From the NCBI GenBank assembly GCA_905221605.1, contig CAJNDS010002159.1:388501-452500 (forward strand): a stretch of 64,000 nt of DNA, read 5' to 3'. The translations under genes were made by a program, and so were the position numbers. The stretch is from Symbiodinium natans (lineage: Eukaryota; Sar; Dinophyceae; Suessiales; Symbiodiniaceae). Below the pieces are notes generated by a model. That model did not search any database. It had not been told where the DNA came from and worked only from the letters and a program-made list of their open reading frames with translations. Shown here piece after piece: positions 10,560-21,800 of this stretch. Within the stretch, counting starts at the first letter, position 1. Each line of letters begins with the position of its first letter.

Positions 10560-13500
10560 ATGCTGAATGTTTGGTCAATCTCTGGTCAACTGGTTCTTGC
10601 GCTACCTGCAGAGAAGCTGACGGACGTGTGGGGCTTGAAGCGGCGCCTAAGCTCGGTGTGTGGCGCCGGATGCTTTCAGCAGCGGCGGCTTGCTTTTCTT
10701 AGTAGAGTAGGTAACCTTTAAGGTTAGTATATTCCCCTTATACTCCCAAGGGTTAACCTTTAAAACGCTACTGGACAAGCAAGTTATGCATCAGGGGTTT
10801 AGGGTTTAGGGCTTCATTAGGCTTTTGACAGCGTGTTGGGCCTCCCCATGAAGTCTTAGGGTTTAGGGTTTTGGGCTTAATTAGGCTTTTGACGTCGTGT
10901 TGGTGTGGGGCTGTGAAGTCTGAGCTTATGCTTCGCGACTGTTGGGGAAGTAAGGTTGATGCATCAGGGACAAGACCTAGCCGATGATGCGCTGTTGGGA
11001 TTTCCTGCGGATGTGCAACTGGTCAAAGTGCCCTTCGTGGAATCTTCATCGGCCCAGAACTTTGAACTGTTCCTAGGACCCAGAGTAGGCCCTGTTCGGA
11101 TTTTCGGTTCACTGAAAAGCCAATTTTCGCCGCAAACCCTAAACCCTTAACCTAAACCCTAAATCCCCTTTTTCTTTCTAGGTTACTCTTTGGGCCTAGG
11201 TTCAGCCACGTCGGAAGAGGCGCCGTTGCCAAGGTTGAAGAGATACTGGGGCGCCCCCATGATCCCAACATGCGTGATTCGGACGGCCAGCAACTTTTAC
11301 ATTACGCAATTGCATGTGGCAACATGCACATTCTGCAGTTGGTGTTGGATGCTGGTGCTGATACTCACTCGGCTGATGCGAAGGGCCGAACATCCATCCA
11401 CCACGCAGCGGAACATCAGAACCCAGAAATTACACGCCTGCTTTTGCAGGCTGGGTCTTATCGTTACCGTTTGTTACTATCTTCTTATCTTAGACAACCC
11501 TAAACCCTAAACCCTGAACCCTAAACCCTAAACCTCAATTAAGTTGTTGCATCATTCTGTCACAGCTTCTCCAGGAGGGAGTCGACAAGGACATGCTTGA
11601 CAAAGCCGGCCGATCGGCGCTGCACCTGGCAGCGCTCTACGGCAACTTACACGTGGTACGTGTTTCTTGGTTTAGGGGGCTTAGGGTTTAGGACTTAGGG
11701 TTGGTTCAGGGTTCAAAGTTTATAGGGTTTATAGAGTTTGGGGTTTAGGGTTTAGGGTTCAGGGTTTTCAGGGTTTAGGGTTTAGGGTTTAGGGTTTAGG
11801 GTTTGTCGTGGTAGTTTTTTTTGGTCCAAGAACCCCTTGACGTGTTAGTTATTGTCACTGGGCTGCCAAGGTTTTGCTCGCAGCGGGGAGTGACCCCAAC
11901 TTGCTGGATTACGCAGGCCAGTCACTAGGTAGGCCCTTGGGACATTTTATATTTTCCCTGGGTTTAGTCGGATCATATCCCAAACCCTAAACCCTAAACC
12001 CTAAACCCTAAACCTTTTTCTTCAGAGGGTTTTAGGGGCCATCCCAGGTCAACACTCCACTGCGCGGCTGCGGGCGGTGACAGTGAGGTCCTCCGCTTGT
12101 TGATTGAAGCGGGGGCTGACAAGGCCTTGGCAGCCCAGTGGGTGGCTTTAGGGTTTAGGGTTTAGGGTTTAGGGTTTAGGGTTAGGGTTTAGGGTTTAGG
12201 GTTTAGGGTCTAGGGTAGCCCCGTGGTACACTTTTCCCTTCTTTGGGGGTTCAAGGTTCCCTTCGAAAGTCGCCAACCCAAAAGGGGTGCCCTTATTAGT
12301 ACGACGTGGTTGTGGGGCTACCAAGAAGGACTTGCTGGACCATGCTGGGCAGTCTTTGCTCCAGCTCGCTGCCTGGCGCGGCGCTGTTGAAATTGTTCGC
12401 TTGCTGCTGGAGTCTGGCGCTGATGCGAAGTTGCTGGACAGGGCTGGCAAGTCTGCGCTCCAAGGTTGCATAGAGAGCAGCTCCGTACGCAACCGGGCGT
12501 CGGCTGTGGACATCATTCGCATGCTGCTGGCTGCAGGGGCTGACAAGGACTTGCTGGACCGTGCCGGTCAGTCATTGCTCCATCTCGCTGCGCGGCATGG
12601 CAGCACAGCCCAAGTTGTTCGCTTGCTGCTGGAGGCTGGGGTTGACGTGAACTTGGCTGATGTTGAGGGAAGGTCCGCACTACATCGCGCAGCAGAAGCT
12701 GGCAACAAAGAAGTCATGGCCTTGCTCCTGGATTTTGGGGCCGAAACGGACTCCCTTGACGTTTCCGGCCAGTCACCGCTTCACTGTGCGGCCAGCAGCC
12801 CTGCGAGAGCTGCAGAAGGTGTGAGCTTGCTGTTGGAATCGCGTGCCAGCCAGGATTTGGTTGATAACCAGGGCCAATCAGCCCTCCACCTCGCTGCCTC
12901 CGTTGGCACGGAATCAAGATCTGCTCAGCTACTAGTAGAAGCTGGGTCTAACAAGGCCCTGGCAGACAAGCATGGCCAGACAGCGCTTCATCATGCTGCG
13001 CGTGGCTGCAGGGAAGGCTGTGATGGCCACCTTGACGTAGCAGCTTCGAGGGCGAGAATGCGTGCCGACGGGACGCTGAATCCAGCTGGGATGTATCGTA
13101 ATTCCAGAGTCCTGGAGATGGAGCTGGCTCCTCAACACCGGCATGATGGCCGACGAGAAATTGTTCGCTGTCTTTTGCAGGCTGGCGCCGATGAGAGTGC
13201 CCTTGACAACGACGGCCGCTCAGCACTCCACTACGCAGCAAGAAACTTGGTGGCCCAGTGGGCCCAGTGGTACCCTTTTGCCCCTGTTTTTGGTTCTAGG
13301 TTGCCTTCTAAAGTATAACCAACCCTAAAACAGGGTTACCCTTATCATAACGTTCTTACTGGGCTACGAAGGACATCGCGGAGTTGAAGCTGTTCGCTTG
13401 CTGCTGGAGGCCAGGACGGACATTCGCTTGCTTGACCGAGATGGAAGATCAGTGCTTCGTCACGCTCTTGAAGGCAAGAACCAAGAAGTTGTGCAAGTGT

Positions 13501-13580
13501 TGGTGGAGGCAGGAGCTAATGATCATGATAATGACGAATTTGCGGGCAGACGCTTGCCTGCTTCGTGCATGTTGCCATGA
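10560..13580 (+). CDS. Ankyrin-repeat protein with ubiquitin-like N-terminal leader
   Basis: Inferred exons: 10560-~10700, ~10961-11068, 11200-~11446, 11566-11661, 11871-11920, 12048-12123, 12329-13241, 13372-13580. Exon 1 reads MLNVWSISGQLVLALPAEKL and runs into HQGQDLADDALLGFPADVQL in exon 2; I recall this leader as a ubiquitin-like module preceding ankyrin repeats in dinoflagellate proteins. From exon 3 the protein is at least ten ankyrin repeats with the usual features: D-x-x-G-x-S-x-L-H, A-A at the helix turn, LLLEAGAD at the second helix. The reading ends at a TGA at 13578. Most introns are single introners, and removing each element with one duplication copy restores ankyrin register. 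The likely role is protein-protein interaction; the partner is unknown. The exon 1-2 intron is a composite and its edges are uncertain. Confidence 0.85.
10701..10960 (+). repeat. Composite intron 1 of the ankyrin gene, with direct repeats
   Basis: It starts CTTAGTAGAGTAGG like family F. It contains ATGCATCAGGG near 10786-10796 and again near 10960-10970. Between these copies two related segments of about 75 bp (each with TTAGGCTTTTGACRKCGTGTTG) are joined by TTTAGGG units. It looks like an insertion flanked by an 11-bp duplication. Confidence 0.5.
11073..11199 (+). mobile_element. Introner family D, TSD GTTC
   Basis: The ends are CTAGGACCCAGAGTAGG and TACTCTTTGGGCCTAG, flanked by GTTC at 11069-11072 and 11200-11203. 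Joining across it gives FELFSHVGRGAVAKVEEIL, in frame with the ankyrin repeats. The right arm is preceded by a short CCCTAAA tract. Confidence 0.88.
11666..11870 (+). mobile_element. Introner family A, TSD GTTT
   Basis: The left end CTTGG is followed by TTTAGGG-type units that replace most of the left arm. The right end is CACTGGGCTGCCAAG. GTTT flanks both sides (11662-11665, 11871-11874). Joining gives YGNLHVVRVLLAAGSDPN, a perfect ankyrin continuation. Confidence 0.88.
11925..12047 (+). mobile_element. Introner family E, TSD GTCA
   Basis: It runs from CTAGGTAGGCCCTTGGGAC to GGGGCCATCCCAG, flanked by GTCA at 11921-11924 and 12048-12051. A CCCTAAA tract sits in the middle. Joining gives DYAGQSTLHCAAAGG in frame. 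A sister copy is at 25615-25755. Confidence 0.87.
12125..12325 (+). mobile_element. Introner family A, TSD AAGG
   Basis: CCTTGGCAGCCCAGTGG pairs with GTGGGGCTACCAAG. AAGG flanks both sides. A TTTAGGG array lies inside the left half and is followed by a second left-arm-like block (GGTAGCCCCGTGGTAC). The join gives GADKDLLDHAGQSLLQ in frame, with a possible GC donor at 12124. Confidence 0.85.
13246..13371 (+). mobile_element. Introner family A, TSD GAAA/GACA
   Basis: It runs from CTTGGTGGCCCAGTGG to TTACTGGGCTACGAAG. The flanks are GAAA and GACA (one mismatch). The left TIR is partly duplicated (GGGCCCAGTGGTACCC). Joining gives HYAARNRGVEAVRLLLEAR, in ankyrin frame. Confidence 0.83.
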
Positions 13581-15070
13581 GTGCATCAAGGTGGCTCGCA
13601 GTCACTGGAAAACAGGCTCGTGTTTCGGAGAGACGGGACAATCCACACGTTTCGCATGCACGCAGGGTTAGTATGGCAGAGTAGAGTCTGGAACCTAAAC
13701 CCTAAACCCTAAACCCTAAACCGTAAACCCTAAACCCTAAACCCTAAACCCAGCAGCACCCCAAGATCCGATGCACAAATTTTTCGCGATGCACAGGTGC
13801 ACTTCTCCTTGCCGAACCTGACGGAGGCAGGCTGACCTGGTCCATACTGGAGCTTTAGCTTTATACTATATCCCCCTCGGGATTTTTTTGAATTTTAGAT
13901 ATTCCTTAAGAGGATATTTCGAATATTGTTTTTTTATTAAGCTTCTAAGGGGAGTATCGCATAGGAATCTAAGAGTCGCTACATAATTAGTCCCTTACTA
14001 TGGTCCCGTACCTTCTTTCAAGGGTTTTGAAGTATGGGCCCTTAGGTTTTGCAGGGTATGTAAAGCGTTGATAGACGGGATCCCCGTTTAAGGGCCCCTA
14101 AACCGTAAACCCAAAACCCTAAACCGTAAACCCTAAACCCTGTAATGGACCATGTAACTACTACTGCCCGAAGAAGGGACGGCTTCGGTCCGGAGCTTAG
14201 GGCTCGGGGGCTGAGACTGGAAGGTTTAGGGTTTAGGGCCTTTAGGGTTTAGGGTTTAGGGTTTAGGGTTTCAGGGTTTTAGGGTTTAGGGTTTCAGGGT
14301 TTAGGGTTTAGGGTTTAGGGTTTAGGGTTTAGGGTTTAGGGTTTAGGGTTGTGAGGCTAGGGTCAGGGTTCTGAGAGTTTCGGGCTTAGAGGAGGTCGCA
14401 GTCCCGTGAGTTGCAGCTGTCAGTCCACACCCCCCAGTCGTGAGGGCTTGGGGTTTCAAACGACCCCCCCCCCCCCCCCCCCCCGAAAGCATGGCGACAG
14501 TGACCTCTATATAAAAAGGTGGGCGATTGTTGTCTCGGAAGTGTCTCAAGACAACCCATATACCACCCCCAAGCCCTCTCATCGTTTCCTCTCGGCACTT
14601 GCGTCTTGCAACCTACAACCCTACGCCCCAAGCCTTACCACTGTATCTGTTGCAATGAGGCAATGAGGGGCAACAGCCTAAAGCCAGAACGTAAACTCCA
14701 TGTTGCTGCAAGGTTTAGGATTTTGGGTTTGGGGTTTTGTGGCCGGGCCCGGAAGGTCCGAAGAGAAAGAAGGCTTGCCAGTTGACTCTCCTACCTGGGG
14801 TTGTTCATCAGAGTGGGGGGGGGGGGGCAGTGTCTTTAACCCCGGAGCCCTAAACCCTAAGTCCCTCGTGAAAACCCTAAATCCTAAACCTTTTTGGCAC
14901 TCAACTCTTAGGAATCTACTGCCTGAACAGAAGGTCGGTTGCAGGGCGATTTGGGACTACTGAGGCTCCCAGACTAGTTTAGTAGGCTTTAAGGCTACCA
15001 ATTATAGGGCGATTTCCAAAACCCTGAAAACCCTGAAGCCCGCAAACCAAAATCAAAAGCAAAGTGGCAG
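13581..15070. repeat. Intergenic repeats and palindromic element family P3
   Basis: CCCTAAA and TTTAGGG arrays lie at 13693-13752 and 14223-14350. A family P3 copy is at about 13985-14097 (CCCTTACTATGGTCCCGTACC ... TTTAAGGGCCCC). A poly-C run is at 14464-14484. No supported exon was seen. Confidence 0.6.
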
Positions 15071-18000
15071 ACAGGAGCGCTGCCAGTTCAAGGCGGGGGA
15101 GCAGGTGCTGATCTCGCGCGGAGATCCGCTGAAAAACCGTGCGCCTTGGTGCTCGGACCCAGAGTAGGCCCTGATTCCCTTTCTATGGGGCTTAGGGTTT
15201 AGGGCTTAAGGTTTCGGACCCCGAGTAGGCCCTTGTTCCTTTCTTTTAGAGTTTTGGTTCCCTGATAATTAAGCCCCTCGAAAAAGAGTGCATTTCTTCC
15301 TATGTTTTTCTGGGGTCTGGACCCTCTCCGAAGTCTTCCTGCGCCTAAAAACCGAACGCCTAAAACCCCAGACCTGCCGAGGTCCGAACCCCCAAAACCT
15401 AACCCCTCCTAGCCCAGTACTTCAGGCTCATACCAAGCCAGGAAGCGCCCTACTCTCACTTATTTTTTGGGGGGTTAGGGTCTAGGGTTTAGGGTTTAGG
15501 GTTTAGGGTCTGGGGTCTGGGGTCTGGGGTCTACTGTAGGGTTTGGGCTTGGGCGTTACAGTGCGTTAAGCAAAAACAGGGTTGCTTTGGAGCTGATCTT
15601 GGAAAGTTCTCTGGGTCCGGATCCCTCCATGGCCCTGCTAAGCCACAGACATTTTGAACATTTATAAGGCTCCCCTAAACCCTGAACTCATTACAGGGCT
15701 TAGGAATGGATGAGGGTTGAGGATTTGCATACGTATCTGTGTGTATGCGTGTGTATATAATATATAGAGTATACACTGAAAACCCAACACCTCAGCCCTA
15801 ACTAACCTAAGCGATGCCAGTTAACCACAGAAGCAATTAGCATGCCTCGTCGCCGACTGTATACCCTAAACCTTTTTTAATAGTCCCCAGAATTTAAGGC
15901 TCATTTAAGGCTTAGGATTTAGGATTTACGGGGGAACGTCCAAGGTGTGCGAAGCCAGCGTGCGGGAAGTCGATTTCCAAGGCCGCTGGCGGCTGAGGGT
16001 CGAATGTTTAGTTCACGTTCCAGGATGGGCTATGAGACCCTATTAACCCCTTAAACAGGCCCTTTATAGGGTTGATTGTGGGGATTATAAGGCCGAATAG
16101 CCCATCCTGGTTGTTTGAGACACCCTTTTTGGTTCAATTTTTTGGGTTCTCCGCCAAAGTGGTCTTACTTAAGACAGCTGTTTTTTTGGTTCAAAAGAGC
16201 TGAAGGATTGCGGAATGTCTGTTTCAGCGTTTTGACTTTAAGGTTCAGGGATCTGGGCTCAGGGCCTGGGGGATTAAAAGCGAATATAAGGGTATTCCCC
16301 TAAACCCTGACCCAAACCAGGGTTTAAGCGTTTCCAAGTTTGGGGTTTAGGGCTTAGGGTTTGGGAGCTTCGAACAGATCAAGAGCATCCAAAGCCATGC
16401 TGCCTCAGGGAGGGTGCTGCTGGAGAGCCGAACACCCCCTTGATTCACGACCTTAAACTATACTTTATATGGGGCTATATCGGGATCAATCAATTTTATT
16501 CCCCCACGGTCCCCCTATCCTAATTATTAATGCCCCTACATTTTAGTCCCTAAAGCCTAAACCCTAAACCCTTAACCCTGAACCCTAAACCCTAAACCCT
16601 AAACCCTAAACCCTAAACCCTAATTCCTAAACCCAAACCCAAAAGCCCAAACCCCAAACTCCAAACCCTAAACCCTAAACCCTACCACACCCTAAACCCT
16701 ACCACACCTATACTAAAACCCGGAGAGTAGCCTACAGCCTGCAAAAGGCCTTCGAAACCTAACCGTATATCCTAGGATGTATAAGGTCTATCCCTAAACC
16801 CTAAACCCTAAACCCTAAACCCTAAACCTTATACCCCTGAGACCCTAAACCACCAGGCCGTGTGATGATCGTGTCGGTGAACGGGAAGATGCCCGAGGAT
16901 CCCTGGCACGCCCGCAGATACCGCATTGACAAGCCCCTTGCTGCAATAGAGAGGATTTAGGGTTTGGGGTCTCCGGGTTTAGGGTTGCTAGGAATTATTG
17001 TCTATAGGTCCCTTGCTGCAACAGAGTGGAGCTCCAGGTTGTAGGCAGGGTTTAGGGTTTGGGGTTTGGGGTTTAGGGTTTAGGGCTAGGGTTTAGGGTT
17101 TAGGGTTGATGGGATTTTAGGATGTTGGTAGGCACCTGCGATATCTTATGCTTTCTCTTGTTGGGTTTTAGAGGATCATATTGAGGACTTTTTCAGAGGG
17201 TTTAATAAGGGTCAACCAAGGGACACGCTCCCTTTTCCCCCTGAACACCAGAAAAGCGAAACCGCATCACCTTGTCTACTCCCACCGCCCTGAACCCTTT
17301 ACTTTGCAAGGGACCCGACCTGAGTAAACTCCTACTCGAGTCATATCCTACAAGCTCGCGGTCGTTTTGCAATAGGCTTGTAAGTTCCATTAGACGTACC
17401 CCATTTGCTTAGGAAAGTTTAGGGTGTATGATTTGGGGTTTAGGGTTTATAGCGTTTGCGGTTTGCTTTCCTGCCCTCCCCCTCCCCCCCCTGGCCCCCT
17501 GTCCAAAAAACAAAAACAAATCACAACACGCACGCACGCTCGCACGCACGCACGTACACACGCACGCACACACGCACGCACGGACCTATGCACCCACACA
17601 CACACACACACACATGCAATAAAGCTCGCCTACCCTAAACGTACTAAACCCTGAACCCTGAACCCTGAACCTTAAACTCTAAACCCTCAACCGATGCTAG
17701 TAGAAGGAAGCCATCCGCTGCACATTCAAACCCTTGACCTTCATCTTAATACAACTTGAACTCCCCATCCCTCAACCCTGCGCCTCACAATGCCTTTTGC
17801 CTAAGCCTCCCTTAGCCCTTGAAAAACCTTAAGCCCTTGTCAAAACCCTGAACACTACACCCTTATCATCCCTAAGCGCTAGAGACCTGATGAGGATCCC
17901 TGATCCCCAACAAGCCCTAAACCCGTTCTGGCCTTCGGGGTTCGACTGTCCTTCTTGTGTTTAGGCTTTAGGATTTAGGGTTAGGGCTTAGGGTTTAAGG

Positions 18001-18780
18001 GTCACAAGGTACGCCAACCGCACGACCTACGAACGGCAAGTGAACGCCCTGATGCAGCCGCTTTCTCAATTCTTTGCTGGGCTTTTGTTCAGATGAGGCT
18101 TGACACCTTAGACCCCCCGAAGCCTCTCAACCCTAAACCGCCTAAACCCTACAAACCCTACAAAGCCTGTGAAAGCCTATTATAAAGCCTATAATGAAGC
18201 TTAAAGCCCAAAGCATGCAAGATGAAATGTGTGAAATTCCCTAGGGCTTTCTTGCACGAAGTAGGAAGGCCCCCAAGCTACCATGCACTAACAACTCCCG
18301 GGGTGCGAGCACTGGGCTTTTGAGTTTAGGGTTTGGAGGGTTTAGGGTTTAGGCTAAGGGTTTAGGGTTTAGGGTTTAGGGTTTAGGGTTTAGGGTTTAG
18401 GGTTTAGGGTTTAGGGTTTAGGGTTTAGGGTTTAGGGTACCCACCCCACCCTCAAGACAGCTTTCGAGCTTAGGGATGTCGTAAGAAGCCAAAACCTACC
18501 TCTTTTGCAATTGCAGGCTGCCTAAGAATCCTGTCAGGGGTTGTATTAGAATCTGAACATACCAACATGCAGGCTCTAGGTTCTTAAGGTTCGGGGTTTA
18601 GGTGGTGATTTCCGGAAGTTTTGCGCGGTTGAAGGGCTGTAAGGGTGTTTGGGCTCCTAGAAGGGTTTATGGCCGACCTGCAGCTTAGGTTCATCATGAT
18701 GGATCGAACGAAAGTGTGTGAGATGCTGGTGGCCGCGGGGGTCGGGAAGCAGCTGATCTGCAGATTGTTCTGAATTTGGT

Positions 18781-18813
<33 letters not shown>

Positions 18814-21800
18814 TTCTTCTAATTCTTAGTATAATTTAATCCCATGTAATTCTTATTATAATTTAATCCCATGTCCCCGAAACTGAGCCCTACTCGCACG
18901 TCCAAGAGCGAAGGTCAAGTGAAGGCTTTTGCTGGCGTCCAACGTAGCCAGGCTCATAGCTTCTTTCCATCCTAAACCCTAAACCCTAAACTTTGGGTTT
19001 AGGGTTTAAGGTTTAGGTTTAAACTCACTTTGTAGGCTTGGTAGCCCAGTACCCCAAAAAAGGGTGCCCTTATCATACGATGGTTACTGGCGGGCTACCT
19101 TGGCCTATCATCAAACCAGAGTCCCTCTTTGCAAAGGCATGACGAGAGGCATGAGGTGTTTCGGGTTTGATGGTCTAAAGGATTTATAGGGGTTACTCTT
19201 GTTACTCTTGAGTCTAGGTTGGGTATTTACTAAACCCTAAACCCTAAATCCTAGACCCTAAACCCTAAACCCTAAAACCCGTTTGGTCGTGAGTCTTACA
19301 GGCATGGAGGGCTTCCGTCAACTTAACGTGGCCGCAGCCCCGAAGCAGAGACCCTTCCCAAATCTGGACCTCCCAGGGTCTTACAAGGCCCTAAACCCTA
19401 AACCCTAAACCCTAAACCCTAAACCCTAAACCGGGTGTTTTGGGTTTAGGGTTCAGGGTGCACTTCTCCGCAGAGGCTGGACCAGGCGGTCATCGAGGAG
19501 GCGGCCATCATGAAACGCAGAGCCGAGCGAAAGGGCATGGGGAAAGGCCACTTGGGGTTTAGGGTTTGGGATTTAGGGCTTAGGGTTTAGGGTTTAGCGT
19601 TTAGGGTTTAGGGTCTAAGGTTTAGGGTTTAGGGTTACCCCCAAGGTTGTACCTCTAAAGACTCCCCTGAATATACTCCGAATATGGCCCTGAACCACCT
19701 TAAGGAACTTTAGCAAGAAGGGTCCCCGCCCAGAAGGTACAACCCCTAGATATACACCGCTATCAATCCCATTTTCGCCCTGATAAACCCCTGTAAAGCT
19801 CTATATAAGCCCTTGTAAACTGCTTTACACCCAGCCCTTATAAACCCCCTATAAACCATCAACGCGGAACCCAGGTGGGTTCAAGGTTTACGGTTTCCTG
19901 TATGGGGTTTAGGGTTTAGGGGTTTTTGAAGCCTAATCTTAATTCTCAACCTCAACCCTAAGCCTTACACGTAACCCTAAACCCGAACAAGCTAACCTCA
20001 AGCCGTTGCCATCAAGTCCCCGGGGTGCCCCCCGAATTGTAGGAGCACGTTTTATGTTTCTCTTGCTTCGGGTTTCAGGGTTCTACTGCTTTCGGGCTTA
20101 CAGCCTATGTAACTTCAGGGATTTTGTGGTGAGGATTGGGTGCTTTCTCCCTGAGCCTCAAACCACGAGACGCACTGGGGCTCTACGGCTTTTGGTTCTG
20201 GCTCGAGATCCAATTGCGGCTTAGTGGAGTCCAACCCTAAACCCTAAACCCTAAACCCTAAAACCCTAAACCCGCGCACTCAGGCTACAAAGGAAAGCGT
20301 CAGGAAGAGCTGGCCAAGCAAGACCAGGACGTCGGTGTTTTTTAGGGTCTGGCCTTCGAGATGAAAGTGTAGGGGTGTTTTGGAGTTGCTGCCATTTTGG
20401 TGACATACTCATGCGCTAAAGACCCAAGCCCTAAACCTTAAACCCTGAACCCTTAACCTGGCCCTAAACCCTAAGCCCTAAACCCTAAACCCTAAACCCT
20501 AAAGCAACCTTAAACCCGAAGCCCTGAAAACCCCTGGCCAGAGAGGATGCTCTTGGATGCTCTGGCAGTCCATGGTTAGAAGCCTTCACCAAATTGGGCG
20601 CCCCAAGCCCTACAACCCTTGAAACCCTAAACCCCCAAACCCTGAAACCTCCAAACCCTAAGCCCCCAAACCCTAAACCAAACCCTAAACCCTAAACCCT
20701 AAACTCTTGTCTTCATCAGGACACCAAGGACAAGACTCGTTCCAGTGCCCTTGCAAATTGGGACGCGGAGGACTGGAGAGACTTAAGCTTGCTGCTGTTT
20801 AGTGTTTAGGGTTTAGGGTTTAGTGTCTAAGTCTAGGGTTTAGGGTTTAGGGTTTAGTGTTTAGGGTCTAGGAGTCTAGGGTCTAGGGTCTAGGGTTTTA
20901 GGGAATGAGGTACCCTATACAATCCCTTACCGGGCATACAGGGCCCAAAAATCCCTCATCCCCTGCTAAGCAGCAGCAACTAAAGGGGCCCGAAGTCCGA
21001 AGCCTCATCCCGAATCGCATCCTTTGGGGTTGGGGGTTTAGGGTTTAGGGTTTAGGGTTTAGGGTTTAGGGATGTTGAGGGTTTAGGGTTCCGAGACTGA
21101 CATGTCTGCTTGGCCTTGAGGGGTTTGTGGCTTTGAGCTGTTTTGTAGGATTTATGGATTTCTTTGACTCTTAGACTTTGGCGCTGTTTAGGGTTTTGGG
21201 GGTTAGGGTTTAGGGTTATAGGGTTTAGGGTTTAGGGTTTTAGGGTTTTAGGGTTTTAGGGTTTCAGGGTTTTAGGGTTGTAGGGTTTTAGGGTTTTCGG
21301 GTTTTAGGGTTTTAGGGTTTTACTGTTTTAGGGTTATAGGGTTTTAGGGTGTTAGGGTTATAGGGTTTTAGGGTGTTAGGGTTTTAGGGTTTTAGGGTTT
21401 AGGGTTTTAATAGGGTTTTAGGGTTTTAGGGTTTTAGGGTTTTAGGGTTCTAGGGTTTTAGGGTTTTAGGGTTTTAGAGTTGTAGGGTTGTAGGGTTGTA
21501 GGGTTTTAGGGTTTTAGGGTTTTAGGGTTTTAGGGTTTTAGGGTCCCAGATTCGGGCTTGGTGGTGGCGGTTCTTGGCCTTTCAGGCCTTAGTGACGGGA
21601 ACAAGGGCTTGCTCCTAGCAATCTTGCCTTGGGATGTGCCCCGGAGACTAAAGTAGGGTTTAGGGTTTAGGGTTGAGGATTGAGGGTTTAGGGTTTCGGG
21701 TTTAGGCATGCTACTACAAGCGGGAACCTCCCAAATCATGCCCTCCGGACCCAACTGATGTCGGTTCCGAAACCCTAAACCCACCCGCTTGTCTTATGGG

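Noticed and set aside
12196-13241. Minus-strand ORFs opposite the ankyrin exons
   Set aside because: Shadows of a strongly coding + strand exon with no pattern of their own.
17424-17654. His/Thr/Arg-rich ORFs
   Set aside because: They are translations of the CGCACG/CA microsatellite in three frames.
21190-21543. Array considered as a CRISPR-like or protein-coding tandem repeat
   Set aside because: Eight-base units without spacers and with stops in all frames. It is a telomere-variant satellite.
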